A DNA stretch of 64,000 nucleotides from Pseudomonadota bacterium (GTDB lineage Bacteria > Pseudomonadota > Gammaproteobacteria > Xanthomonadales > Ahniellaceae): contig JALHNO010000001.1 of NCBI GenBank assembly GCA_022843465.1, forward strand, positions 316,124 to 380,123, in the 5' to 3' direction. Below the pieces are notes generated by a model. That model made no database searches. It had not been told where the DNA came from and saw only the letters and a list, made by a program, of their open reading frames with translations. How positions within the stretch are numbered: position 1 is the first letter of the stretch; each line of letters begins with the position of its first letter. This document shows positions 16,849-27,532 of the stretch, piece by piece. The position numbers and the translations under genes are program-made.

Positions 16849-18555
16849 TCAATAGCCGGCGGCCTGGCCGTCCTTGCGGCTCTCCGAGGCACCGACCCAG
16901 ACCCCATTCTCCTGATCGCGCAGGATGGCCTGATAGCCACCATAGGGTCCGTCGGCATAGGTGACGCGGTGCCCCTTGCGCATCAGGCCGCGGACGGTTT
17001 CCCAGCTGAACCCGGTTTCCAGATTGATTTCGCCGCCATTTGCCATCGCGGTCAGCTGACCGGTGGGCTCGGTTGAGCCTTCGTGCTGCAGGCGCGGCGC
17101 ATCGCCGGCCTCCTGCAGGTTCATGCCGAAATCGATCAGGTTCACCACGATCTGCACGTGTGCCTGCGGCTGCATGGCGCCGCCCATCACGCCAAAGCTG
17201 AGCCAGGGTTTGCCATCGCGGGTGACAAAGGCCGGGATGATGGTATGAAACGGCCGCTTGCCGGGCGCGTAGGAATTCGGGTGTCCCGGCTTGAGTACAA
17301 ACATCTCGCCGCGATCCTGCAGGATGAAGCCAAGTCCCGGTGGACTCATGCCCGAACCCATGCCGCGATAATTGGACTGGATCAGCGAGACCATATTGCC
17401 GGCGGCATCGGCCGTGGTCAGATAGATGGTGTCGCCCTCGTCGAGCTCGGGGTGACCGGCATCCACCGACTGTGCGGCGCGGTCCAGCGAAATCTGTTTG
17501 CGGCGCTCGTCGGCATAGGCCTTGGAAAGCAGGCCGCGTATCGGCAATTTTTCCGTCGCCGGGTCGGCAAACCAGCGCGCGCGATCGGCAAAGGCCAGCT
17601 TCTTGGCTTCGGTCAGCAGATGCAGATACTCGACGCTGCCGAAGCCAAGGGACTTCAGATCGAAGCCTTCGAGGATATTGAGCATCTGCAATGCCGCGAT
17701 GCCCTGGCCATTGGGCGGCAGTTCCCAGACATCGTAGCCACGATAATTGGTGGATACCGGTTCGACCCATTCGCCGCGATGCGCGGCCATATCCCCGGCG
17801 CTGAGAAAGCCGCCCTGGGCCTTGATGTAATCACCGATGGTGATTGCGATTTCGCCCTTGTAGAAGGCATCGCGGCCACCGCGTGCGATGCGATCCAGCG
17901 TGCGGGCCAGGTTCGGATTGCGCCAGATCTCGCCCTTGGCCGGGGCCCGTCCGTCGCGGGTGAACTGCTCGTTGAATCCGGGAAATTTCGACAGCCGCGG
18001 CACCGACAGTGCCCAGTAGTGCGCGATCACTTCGGTCAGTGGGAAGCCGCGTTCGGCATAATCGATGGCGGGTGCCAGCAGCTTGCGCATAGGCAGATTG
18101 CCGAAGCGATCATGCAGGGCAAACCAGCCATCGACTGCACCCGGAACCGTCACTGGCAATGGCCCATGCGGTGGAACATCGCGGATGCCCTGCTGCTCGA
18201 ACCATTCCAGGGTCAGGCCCTGCGGTGAACGCCCGGAACCGTTGTAGCCATACAGGCGCTGCGACTTGGCGTCCCAGATGATTGCAAACAGGTCACCACC
18301 GATGCCATTGCCGGTTGGCTCCAACAGGCCGAGCGCCGCATTCGCGGCGATTGCGGCATCGACCGCGCTGCCACCCTGCTTGAGAATGTCGAGACCGATC
18401 TGGGTGGCGAGCGGATGTGAAGTCGCCACCATGCCCTGTGTCGCCAGCACCTCGGAGCGCGTCGCAAAGGATTTTCCGGTGACCCGATCGGCCGCCTGGG
18501 CGGCGTGCGTGCCGATGCCGAGCATCAGCAATGTAACCAGGATGGTGCGCTTCAT
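16849..18555 (-). CDS. ggt: Gamma-glutamyltransferase
   Basis: A 568-residue periplasmic enzyme that cleaves glutathione and other gamma-glutamyl compounds. It has a signal peptide (residues 1-21, ending AQA). The precursor should self-cleave before the catalytic threonine, Thr376 in GDTIYLTTAD, giving a large subunit and a small subunit of 193 residues. Downstream, GMGSGMSPPGLGF matches the conserved substrate loop. Length is normal for the family. A strong GGAGG lies 4 nt before the ATG. It appears monocistronic; the next gene upstream is more than 300 bp away. Roles include glutathione recycling and amino-acid salvage. Confidence 0.93.
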   Translation of the reverse strand: MKRTILVTLLMLGIGTHAAQAADRVTGKSFATRSEVLATQGMVATSHPLATQIGLDILKQGGSAVDAAIAANAALGLLEPTGNGIGGDLFAIIWDAKSQRLYGYNGSGRSPQGLTLEWFEQQGIRDVPPHGPLPVTVPGAVDGWFALHDRFGNLPMRKLLAPAIDYAERGFPLTEVIAHYWALSVPRLSKFPGFNEQFTRDGRAPAKGEIWRNPNLARTLDRIARGGRDAFYKGEIAITIGDYIKAQGGFLSAGDMAAHRGEWVEPVSTNYRGYDVWELPPNGQGIAALQMLNILEGFDLKSLGFGSVEYLHLLTEAKKLAFADRARWFADPATEKLPIRGLLSKAYADERRKQISLDRAAQSVDAGHPELDEGDTIYLTTADAAGNMVSLIQSNYRGMGSGMSPPGLGFILQDRGEMFVLKPGHPNSYAPGKRPFHTIIPAFVTRDGKPWLSFGVMGGAMQPQAHVQIVVNLIDFGMNLQEAGDAPRLQHEGSTEPTGQLTAMANGGEINLETGFSWETVRGLMRKGHRVTYADGPYGGYQAILRDQENGVWVGASESRKDGQAAGY

Positions 18556-18656
18556 CTTGCCTCCGGATAGTCGCCAAAGCAGGAACGCCCAGGGGGCGCG
18601 ACAGGCACAACATACTATGCAGTGCCGCTCAGTTCAGCACCGCAGTCGGCCCGCCG

Positions 18657-18710
18657 CGTGCCTCCCACAATTCCCGTGCCTCCCACAATTCCCGTGCCTC
18701 CCACAATTCC
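18657..18710. repeat. Three 18-bp direct repeats
   Basis: The unit CGTGCCTCCCACAATTCC occurs three times without interruption or mismatch at 18657, 18675 and 18693. Confidence 0.9.
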
Positions 18711-18741
18711 AGATCCGCCTGCGCACGCCGCCGCATCTCAG

Positions 18742-18839
18742 CGCCCGCGCGTGGCACTCACGGTGCCACGTGCCCAGTTGCGTGCCTGGTACATCTGGGC
18801 GTCGGCGCGGGCGATGGTTTCGCTGAGGGATTCGCCGGG
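18742..18839 (-). pseudogene. Duplicated 3' fragment of the GGDEF gene
   Basis: These 98 bp match 21442-21539 with a single mismatch (18831), in the same orientation and exactly 2700 bp apart. The copy encodes the last about 31 residues of the downstream cyclase (ETIARADAQMYQARNWARG) and ends at its own stop codon, but has no start or upstream domain. It is a non-functional remnant, and with the intact copy it brackets the propeller lipoprotein gene. Confidence 0.9.
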
Positions 18840-18877
18840 CTCCCCCTGTTCGGCAGGAGCCCGGCGATCACGGCGAT

Positions 18878-21193
18878 TTACGGTCCGCGGTTCACTGTCT
18901 CGAAGCCATCGCCGAAAAAGAACGAAGGCTCCAGCGTATGACTCCACACCCCGCGTCCCAGCGTGCCGGCATACAGAGTGCGCGTCGACGGCATATAGCG
19001 CAGGTCAAACACCAGCACATCGGGCAGGCCATTGCCCAGCAGACTCCAGTCCATCTGATCGGCCGCGGTCACGAACACCCCCGAGCGGGTGCCGATCGCG
19101 ATGCTGTCGCCGCCGGGATCGGACAGGTATTCGATGGTGCGGAAGTCCAGACTGCTGATCGTGGTCAGATTTCCGGTGATGTTCTGCCAGCTGTCGCCGC
19201 CATTGCTCGAGGAGAAGACCTGATCGTTGTCGATTGCCAGAACCCGCAACGGATTGTTCGGGTCGAGAGCCACATCGGTGACCGTGTTGGCACCTGCGGG
19301 CAGCGCCGCGGTGGCCACAAATGCAGCGCCTGACCGCCTGAATACCGCTGCATTCTTTCCTACGTAGGCGACGCCGACATTGTCGTTGGCACCGTAGGCC
19401 ATCGCATTGCGGTTGGCACCCGGTGCACCCAGCGTGGTAAAGCTGGGCGCGGGCCCGGTGATATCCGTCGACTCGTAAACCGAGTTGAGGCCGCCAATCA
19501 GCATGCGACCGGAATCCGCAACATTCAATTCGATCGGGGTCACGAACTGGGGGTCGGCAATGCCGGGCAGGGACACGTTGCCGGTAAATACATTGGCGCT
19601 GGTATAGGTCGAGCGACGCGGGCCTCCGAAGTTCTGCGAGCTCAGATAGCGATAGCCTGCCGCCGGCGCCAGCGTCTCGCTGTCGGCGGCAACGTCGCCG
19701 CCATCACCGCCATTGATCATGCGCCAGCGGGTGTTTCCTGGGGTCTGCTGGATATGGGTACCGTTGTCCTGGGTGCCGATAATCAGGATGTTGGAAACCC
19801 TGTCGAGATCCAGGTCATGAACTTCGATCAGGTTGAGATTGCCAATCACCGAGCCCCAGGTTCCGCCCGGAGAACTGGGCATGCTGCGACGATAGATACC
19901 ACCGTCGTCGCCCTCGAGCAGGTTGCCATCCGCATCGAAGGTCAGCGCGCGGCTGTCGGCATGGGGCGCGGTGTTTCCGCCATTGCCATTCATGATGGTG
20001 GAGAACTGGTTGGCCAGCGGCAAGGAGGCGTCGCCGCGCACCAGATTGCCGGTGAACGGCGAAGATGCGATTCTGTCGCCGCCCAGATAGATGATATTGG
20101 GAGTCACCGGGTCTGCCGCGATGGAAGTGTTGACCGTTCCCTGGCCGCCCGGATGAATGTTCGGCACCGCCATCGCGGTCCAGTTGCTGCCCATGTCGCT
20201 GCTGACGAATACACCAGCCAACGTGCCGCTGTTCACCGCTGCAGCGAACAGCGTGGAAGCAGCGCCAATCGCCAGCTTGATTGCGCCGGTTGAAACGCTG
20301 AGTCCGCTCAGCCCGGCGCTGATGTCCGTCCAGGAAGCGCCTGCATCGTCACTGCGCAATACCCGCGGCGTAGTCCCGCGCACCGCAATGTAGAAGCGGG
20401 CGTTGTTGCCAGGGTCGCCGATCAGGTCGAGGATGCCACCGGTCGGCAGGCCGCCGCTGCCCGACGCCAGTGACCAGGTTGCGCCAGTGTCGATGCTGCG
20501 AAACAGGCCGCCAGCGCTCGACGCCGCCATCAGTACTGCACCGCGCGCAGTTACGGCAATGATCTTCTGACCAAGCAGGGTCGCGCCGCCGTGCAGGTTC
20601 CAGCTGGAGCCGCCGTCGGTCGTGCGGTAGATGCCAATCTCGTCGTCGCCGCGTTGGCCGAAATTGCTGAGTCGCCCGATGCCGGCGATCAAGGTCTGCC
20701 GGCTGCCATCGGTCGGATCAAACGCCAGCGAGGCGATCGACTGCGAGGGCAGATTTTCTGTCTGCGCTACCCAGGTCGGGGTTGCGGCGCGGGCATTCTC
20801 GGTTTTCCAGATGCCGCCGTTGACGGCGCCGATGTAGATCACATCGGCGTTCTCCGGATGCGCGGCGATTGCCTGGACGGCACCGCAGACCTCATTGCCC
20901 GGCGGAACCGCCACCTGCGCGTCCTGGGTCGGAGCGGGTCCATGCGCCTGCCAGGTAGCGGCGCCGCGCGCACTTGGGCGCATCGGCGGCGATACCGCAG
21001 GACGCTGTTCGGCGGGATCGACCGGCTCCGCGTCCGACAGAACCTGGCTAGAATCCAGCTCGGCATGCTTGACGCTCACGCGGTTCGCGCTGCTGCAGGC
21101 GCCCAGCAAGACAAGGAACAGCGAAATACAGGCAAGGCGGACAAGGTCGCCGCGACGCTTGCTGGAATGATGGTTTTCAACGGTCTGCTTCAA
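18878..21193 (-). CDS. Asp-box (BNR/sortilin-like) beta-propeller lipoprotein
   Basis: A 771-residue exported protein. The N-terminus has a lipoprotein signal ending LLGACSS (lipid Cys about 33). The rest is a beta-propeller with many Asp-box repeats of the S/T-x-D-x-G-x-x-W type, for example TTDGGSSW, SIDTGATW, SDDAGASW and SNGGDSW. Such folds occur in sialidase-like, Vps10/sortilin-like and xyloglucanase-like proteins; no catalytic signature is recognisable, so binding or an unknown hydrolase activity is possible. The start is a TTG: GAGGA lies 7 nt upstream and no in-frame ATG precedes the signal peptide. The C-terminus (FFFGDGFETVNRGP) carries a DGFE tail. The gene is flanked by the 98-bp direct repeat. 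Confidence 0.85.
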   Translation of the reverse strand: MKQTVENHHSSKRRGDLVRLACISLFLVLLGACSSANRVSVKHAELDSSQVLSDAEPVDPAEQRPAVSPPMRPSARGAATWQAHGPAPTQDAQVAVPPGNEVCGAVQAIAAHPENADVIYIGAVNGGIWKTENARAATPTWVAQTENLPSQSIASLAFDPTDGSRQTLIAGIGRLSNFGQRGDDEIGIYRTTDGGSSWNLHGGATLLGQKIIAVTARGAVLMAASSAGGLFRSIDTGATWSLASGSGGLPTGGILDLIGDPGNNARFYIAVRGTTPRVLRSDDAGASWTDISAGLSGLSVSTGAIKLAIGAASTLFAAAVNSGTLAGVFVSSDMGSNWTAMAVPNIHPGGQGTVNTSIAADPVTPNIIYLGGDRIASSPFTGNLVRGDASLPLANQFSTIMNGNGGNTAPHADSRALTFDADGNLLEGDDGGIYRRSMPSSPGGTWGSVIGNLNLIEVHDLDLDRVSNILIIGTQDNGTHIQQTPGNTRWRMINGGDGGDVAADSETLAPAAGYRYLSSQNFGGPRRSTYTSANVFTGNVSLPGIADPQFVTPIELNVADSGRMLIGGLNSVYESTDITGPAPSFTTLGAPGANRNAMAYGANDNVGVAYVGKNAAVFRRSGAAFVATAALPAGANTVTDVALDPNNPLRVLAIDNDQVFSSSNGGDSWQNITGNLTTISSLDFRTIEYLSDPGGDSIAIGTRSGVFVTAADQMDWSLLGNGLPDVLVFDLRYMPSTRTLYAGTLGRGVWSHTLEPSFFFGDGFETVNRGP

Positions 21194-21437
21194 ACTGTGT
21201 TCCTCATGGTGTGAAGATCAGGGCAGCTGCCACCCGGTCCGCCCATGGTAGCCGGCAGCGACAAACAGCGTCTCCGTCTTTGTGGCGAACGTCGTGCGGG
21301 CCCATCGGGGAACCCCTGCAGAAGCCATCGCAACGCCCTTGCTGCCCATGGTTGTATTTGCCGAACTCCAGGAACTGGCGGCCCTGCGCGCCCTGACTCA
21401 GGGCGCCATCGCCGCTCTGGACCGGATCAGGAGCTCC

Positions 21438-23549
21438 CTAACGCCCGCGCGTGGCACTCACGGTGCCACGTGCCCAGTTGCGTGCCTGGTACATCTGGGC
21501 GTCGGCGCGGGCGATGGTTTCGCTGAGGGACTCGCCGGGTTCGCGGATCGCGTGGCCGAAGGAGTAGGCGCAGGGTGCAGCGCTGCGGTCTTCGCGCAGG
21601 CGGTCGCTGACGAACTCGATGCGGGACTCGTCGGCATCGGCCAGCAGGAGCAGGAATTCGTCGCCACCGGAGCGCACCAGGGCATCGCTGCTGCGGGCAC
21701 GCTGCTGCAGGAAGGTGGTGAACTCGCGGAGCACGCGATCACCCTCTTCGTGTCCGAGGCTGTCGTTGATGCGCTTGAAATGATCGAGGTCCAGATTGAT
21801 CACGCCCCAGCGCTGCTGCGCCTCATGGGCGCGCTCGAAACGCGCCAGGTAACGCCGGTTGTAGCAGCCGGTCAGCTCATCATGAAGGTTCTGTTCGCGC
21901 AGTGCCTCGGTCTGTTCGACCTGATCGGTGACGTCGACGGCGTGCCCGATGACGTAGGGATGTTCCGGCACCTGCGGATTGAGCCTGGCCTGGTAGCGCC
22001 AGCTGCGCTCGCCACCGCGACGGTGGCGGATCCGCAGCAGGCCCTCGGCGTGACCGTGCTGGCGGATCTGCTCCAGATATTCCTGGAACGCAGTCTGACC
22101 GGTGGCCTCGATGAAGTTTGCCAACGACTGGCCGATCAGCTGGTCCTCACGCTGGCCCAGCACCTCGGCGACGGCCGGATTGGCCAGCAGCACCCGCCCC
22201 TGCAGATCGTGCAGGAACACGTAGCCGCGGCTCAGACGGAGTACATCGGCCGCGCGCATTTCGCTGTCGCGCAGCGCTGTGATGGCGTTGCGCAGGCGTC
22301 GATTGGCGCGTTGTTGCAGCAGGAAAAACACCATCAGCGCCAGCAGGCTGACCGCCATCACGATGCCGAGTGCGAGACTCAGGCGGTTGGTTCGCGCCAG
22401 CGCCTGGGCGCGCTCGGCCGCGATCAACGCCTCGGATGAAAGCCGCACGACATCGAGTTGCTGTTCGGCATAGCGCAGGCGCGCATCGAAATCGTCGGCC
22501 GCCAGTGCGCGGTCGCTTGAAATCACATCGCGATCGAGCTTGACCACGCGGCGCATGGCATCGGCGAGCTCGGCACGCGGTGCATTGGTGTCGAGCAGCA
22601 CCCCGACCAGGTCGCGGGCGACGCGCAGTTCGTCGCGGTCCAGCCCGAGCGCATGAAACGTGTTCACCGCGCGCTTCAGTTGTTCGGCAGCCTTGACAAG
22701 TTCGCCCTGGTCCATCGCCGACTGCCCGATGATCTCGTGCCCGAGCCCTTCAAGCTGGGTGTTGCGCAGTTGCCTGGCGAGCGCAAAAATCTGTTCGGCA
22801 TTCTGCTGGACGCCAGCATGATCACGGTCCGCACGGGCAAGCCGCGCCGATTCCAGATACATCTCGGCGGTCAGTTTGGGGTCCTGGACCAGCTGGCTGA
22901 CCTCGACGCCCTTGCTCAGCAGGGCCCGTGCCGCATTGCGGTCACCCAGATGCGCGCGCGCGCGCGCCTCGTTGCGCAACAGGCGTGCGCGCATGACGGC
23001 GGCGGTTTCTGCACCCAGCTGCTGAAGGCCGCGCTCGGCATACTCGGCGGCGAGCTGGTGCTTGCCGATGGCATGGCTCATCGACGAATAGGCGAGGCTG
23101 ACGTCGGCAGCGAGTTCGGGCGCGTTCTGGTCCTTCAGCAGCAGCTCGGCCCGGCCAAGCAGCTGTTCGCCGCCGGTGAAGTCCTGCAAAGCCATGCGGG
23201 CCCGACTCTCATTGATCAGGCCGCGGACGATCAGGACTGGGTCGCCGGAGCCTTCCGCCGCCGCGATCGCGGCGCGGCCGGCGTTGCGCTGACATTCCCA
23301 GTTGGCCATCACCCGGCAGGCATTGGCCTCGGCGAGATGGAGCAGGGCGAGTTCCCGCTGGTCGGATTTCTCGCTGGCCGCAGCAATCAGCGCGGGCAGC
23401 TTGCGCAGTACCACCTCGGGTTCAACCAGCGCATCGGTCTCCAGTGCATGCCGCGGTACTGGATCAGCCGCCAAAATCCGCCCGCTGAGCGCCAGCAGCA
23501 GGGCTGGAACCAGGCAGATACTGACTGCTCGCTGGAAGAAGGCGTTCAT
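21438..23549 (-). CDS. Sensor diguanylate cyclase (TPR-PAS-GGDEF)
   Basis: A 703-residue sensor. A signal peptide (ending ILAA) is followed by a periplasmic helical region of about 350 residues that looks like tetratricopeptide repeats, a transmembrane helix (LGIVMAVSLLALMVFFLL), a PAS domain with PAC motif, and a GGDEF domain with intact RSGGDEF and LDLDHFKRINDS. Predicted to make cyclic di-GMP in response to a periplasmic ligand or peptide. ATG 23549 is chosen since the upstream TTG at 23561 lacks a signal-peptide rationale; GGGG immediately precedes the ATG. Its last 98 bp are duplicated at 18742-18839. Confidence 0.9.
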   Translation of the reverse strand: MNAFFQRAVSICLVPALLLALSGRILAADPVPRHALETDALVEPEVVLRKLPALIAAASEKSDQRELALLHLAEANACRVMANWECQRNAGRAAIAAAEGSGDPVLIVRGLINESRARMALQDFTGGEQLLGRAELLLKDQNAPELAADVSLAYSSMSHAIGKHQLAAEYAERGLQQLGAETAAVMRARLLRNEARARAHLGDRNAARALLSKGVEVSQLVQDPKLTAEMYLESARLARADRDHAGVQQNAEQIFALARQLRNTQLEGLGHEIIGQSAMDQGELVKAAEQLKRAVNTFHALGLDRDELRVARDLVGVLLDTNAPRAELADAMRRVVKLDRDVISSDRALAADDFDARLRYAEQQLDVVRLSSEALIAAERAQALARTNRLSLALGIVMAVSLLALMVFFLLQQRANRRLRNAITALRDSEMRAADVLRLSRGYVFLHDLQGRVLLANPAVAEVLGQREDQLIGQSLANFIEATGQTAFQEYLEQIRQHGHAEGLLRIRHRRGGERSWRYQARLNPQVPEHPYVIGHAVDVTDQVEQTEALREQNLHDELTGCYNRRYLARFERAHEAQQRWGVINLDLDHFKRINDSLGHEEGDRVLREFTTFLQQRARSSDALVRSGGDEFLLLLADADESRIEFVSDRLREDRSAAPCAYSFGHAIREPGESLSETIARADAQMYQARNWARGTVSATRGR

Positions 23550-23655
23550 TCCCCGGAACAATGACCTTCATGTTGGCCGGGCCATGGTAGCCGGACCGGC
23601 GCCCGCCTGTGTCAACATTTGCGCGGGCAAGGCGCCGGCCCCGGCTGGCTGCCGG

Positions 23656-24504
23656 CTATTTTCTGGCGAAGGCGCTGGCCAGTACCGTGGAGTCGAAGGC
23701 GCCGTGATTGGGCAGCCCGGCCGCGTGCCGGTACAGCGCGGCCGAATAGATGCCCGACAAGGCCGCCTGCAGCAGGGCGGCGAACAGCACCAGCAGGACG
23801 CCGATGCCGGCAATCGCGATCGCCCCTGCGACCTGCTGATTGACCAGCAGGACGACGGCCAGTGCAACGGTGCCGGCGATCAGCCCAAATTGCAGCAGGC
23901 CGAACACCAGGCCCACGCCACCCTGGCCAATCACGTTCTCGCCCCAGGTGGCCTTCAGCAGACGGGCGCTTTCCTTGACGGCATCGATCGGACCGACATC
24001 GCGCATGACCAGCACCGGCACGGTCAGGAAGGTGACGACGGTCCAGGCGGCACCGATGAAGGCCACGATCCACTTGCCGACGAAACCGGCGCGCTGCTCG
24101 ATGGCACGCAGCAGGATGCCGACGGTGGCGGCGATGGCGGCATAGCCGAGGATCACGCCGGCCTTCGACCGCGCAATACGCAGGCCATCGGCGACCGTTG
24201 GATCGCCGCCATCAAGACGGATCATGGCGGCACCCACCAGGGCGGTATTGAAGAAGAAAATCACGAAGTACTGGGTCAGATAGAACAGGAAGCCCCAGAC
24301 GGGCAGCCAGGGCGGCATCGATTCCGGGTCGTTTTCCAGTGCCGCGAAATCGAGCACGCTGAACAGCGGCAGCACGAAACTGAGCACCACCAGGATGCCG
24401 GCGATGGCCGAGATGGCAGGAAACACCAGCAATTCCTTGTCCTGGCGCAGCACATCAGCGCTGGCCTTGATCAGTGACCAGCTTCTGGAGAATTTTTCGA
24501 ACAT
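23656..24504 (-). CDS. DUF6159 family multi-pass membrane protein
   Basis: A 282-residue inner-membrane protein with about six hydrophobic segments. The opening MFEKFSRSWSLIKASADVL followed by DKELLVFPAISAI matches the DUF6159 family from memory. The function of that family is unknown. The gene stands alone, divergent from the GH3 beta-glucosidase gene, with about 170 bp between the two starts. Confidence 0.8.
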   Translation of the reverse strand: MFEKFSRSWSLIKASADVLRQDKELLVFPAISAIAGILVVLSFVLPLFSVLDFAALENDPESMPPWLPVWGFLFYLTQYFVIFFFNTALVGAAMIRLDGGDPTVADGLRIARSKAGVILGYAAIAATVGILLRAIEQRAGFVGKWIVAFIGAAWTVVTFLTVPVLVMRDVGPIDAVKESARLLKATWGENVIGQGGVGLVFGLLQFGLIAGTVALAVVLLVNQQVAGAIAIAGIGVLLVLFAALLQAALSGIYSAALYRHAAGLPNHGAFDSTVLASAFARK

Positions 24505-24576
24505 GGCGCGATCCCGGGTGATGTCGAGCGCGGATCATAAGAGATTCCAGCCCTTGGCGACTTGTGCATTGCAAGA

Positions 24577-24607
24577 TTGACAACGCTGTCATCAGGCTGG
24601 GCATAAT
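24577..24607 (+). promoter_or_regulatory. LacI operator and promoter of the GH3 gene
   Basis: The palindrome TGACAACGCTGTCA lies at 24578-24591. Its first half forms the -35 hexamer TTGACA (24577-24582); CATAAT at 24602-24607 is a candidate -10, with a long 19-bp spacer. The same 14-mer recurs before three other units. Confidence 0.82.
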
Positions 24608-24674
24608 GCGCCGGACGACAATGCCGGCCGGCGCCGAGCCGCGGGCGTGCCAGCGAACACCATGGGAGCACCAC

Positions 24675-27272
<2,598 letters not shown>

Positions 27273-27339
27273 ACCCTTACGCTGCATTGCAGCAATTTTT
27301 CCGATTGAAAACATGCCGTTGGCACGCGGCACAATGGAG

Positions 27340-27368
27340 TTGACAACGCTGTCATTTTGCCGTCCAAT
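27340..27368 (+). promoter_or_regulatory. LacI operator and promoter of the TonB receptor cluster
   Basis: TGACAACGCTGTCA at 27341-27354 overlaps TTGACA (27340-27345). Seventeen bases further, TCCAAT (27363-27368) is a weak -10. The predicted leader to the receptor ATG is about 160 nt. Confidence 0.8.
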
Positions 27369-27532
27369 GCGAACGCGCCCTGCTCCGCAAGGATGGTCGT
27401 GTCGTGCTGGTGTCGGCGGGCCCGGGTGCTGACGGTGCCGGCATCGGTCAGCAAGCGGGTGACGGGTTTTTGCTAATGGGAAGGGCGGCGCAATCTTGAT
27501 GCGCCCACTACGAAATCTTGGGGAGGGGAGTC

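Larger units (their letters stand above)
18556..18877. other. Intergenic region with minisatellite and duplicated gene fragment
   Basis: This 322-bp interval has no intact gene. It holds three 18-bp direct repeats (18657-18710) and a 98-bp copy of the 3' end of the diguanylate cyclase gene at 21.4-23.5 kb. The upstream part contains the ggt promoter region; no clear promoter hexamers were recognised. Confidence 0.75.

Noticed and set aside
21282..21455. Plus-strand reading MANVVRAHRG... between the lipoprotein and cyclase genes
   Set aside because: It reads reasonably protein-like for about 50 residues but runs antisense into the cyclase gene with no stop, and no good ribosome site was seen.
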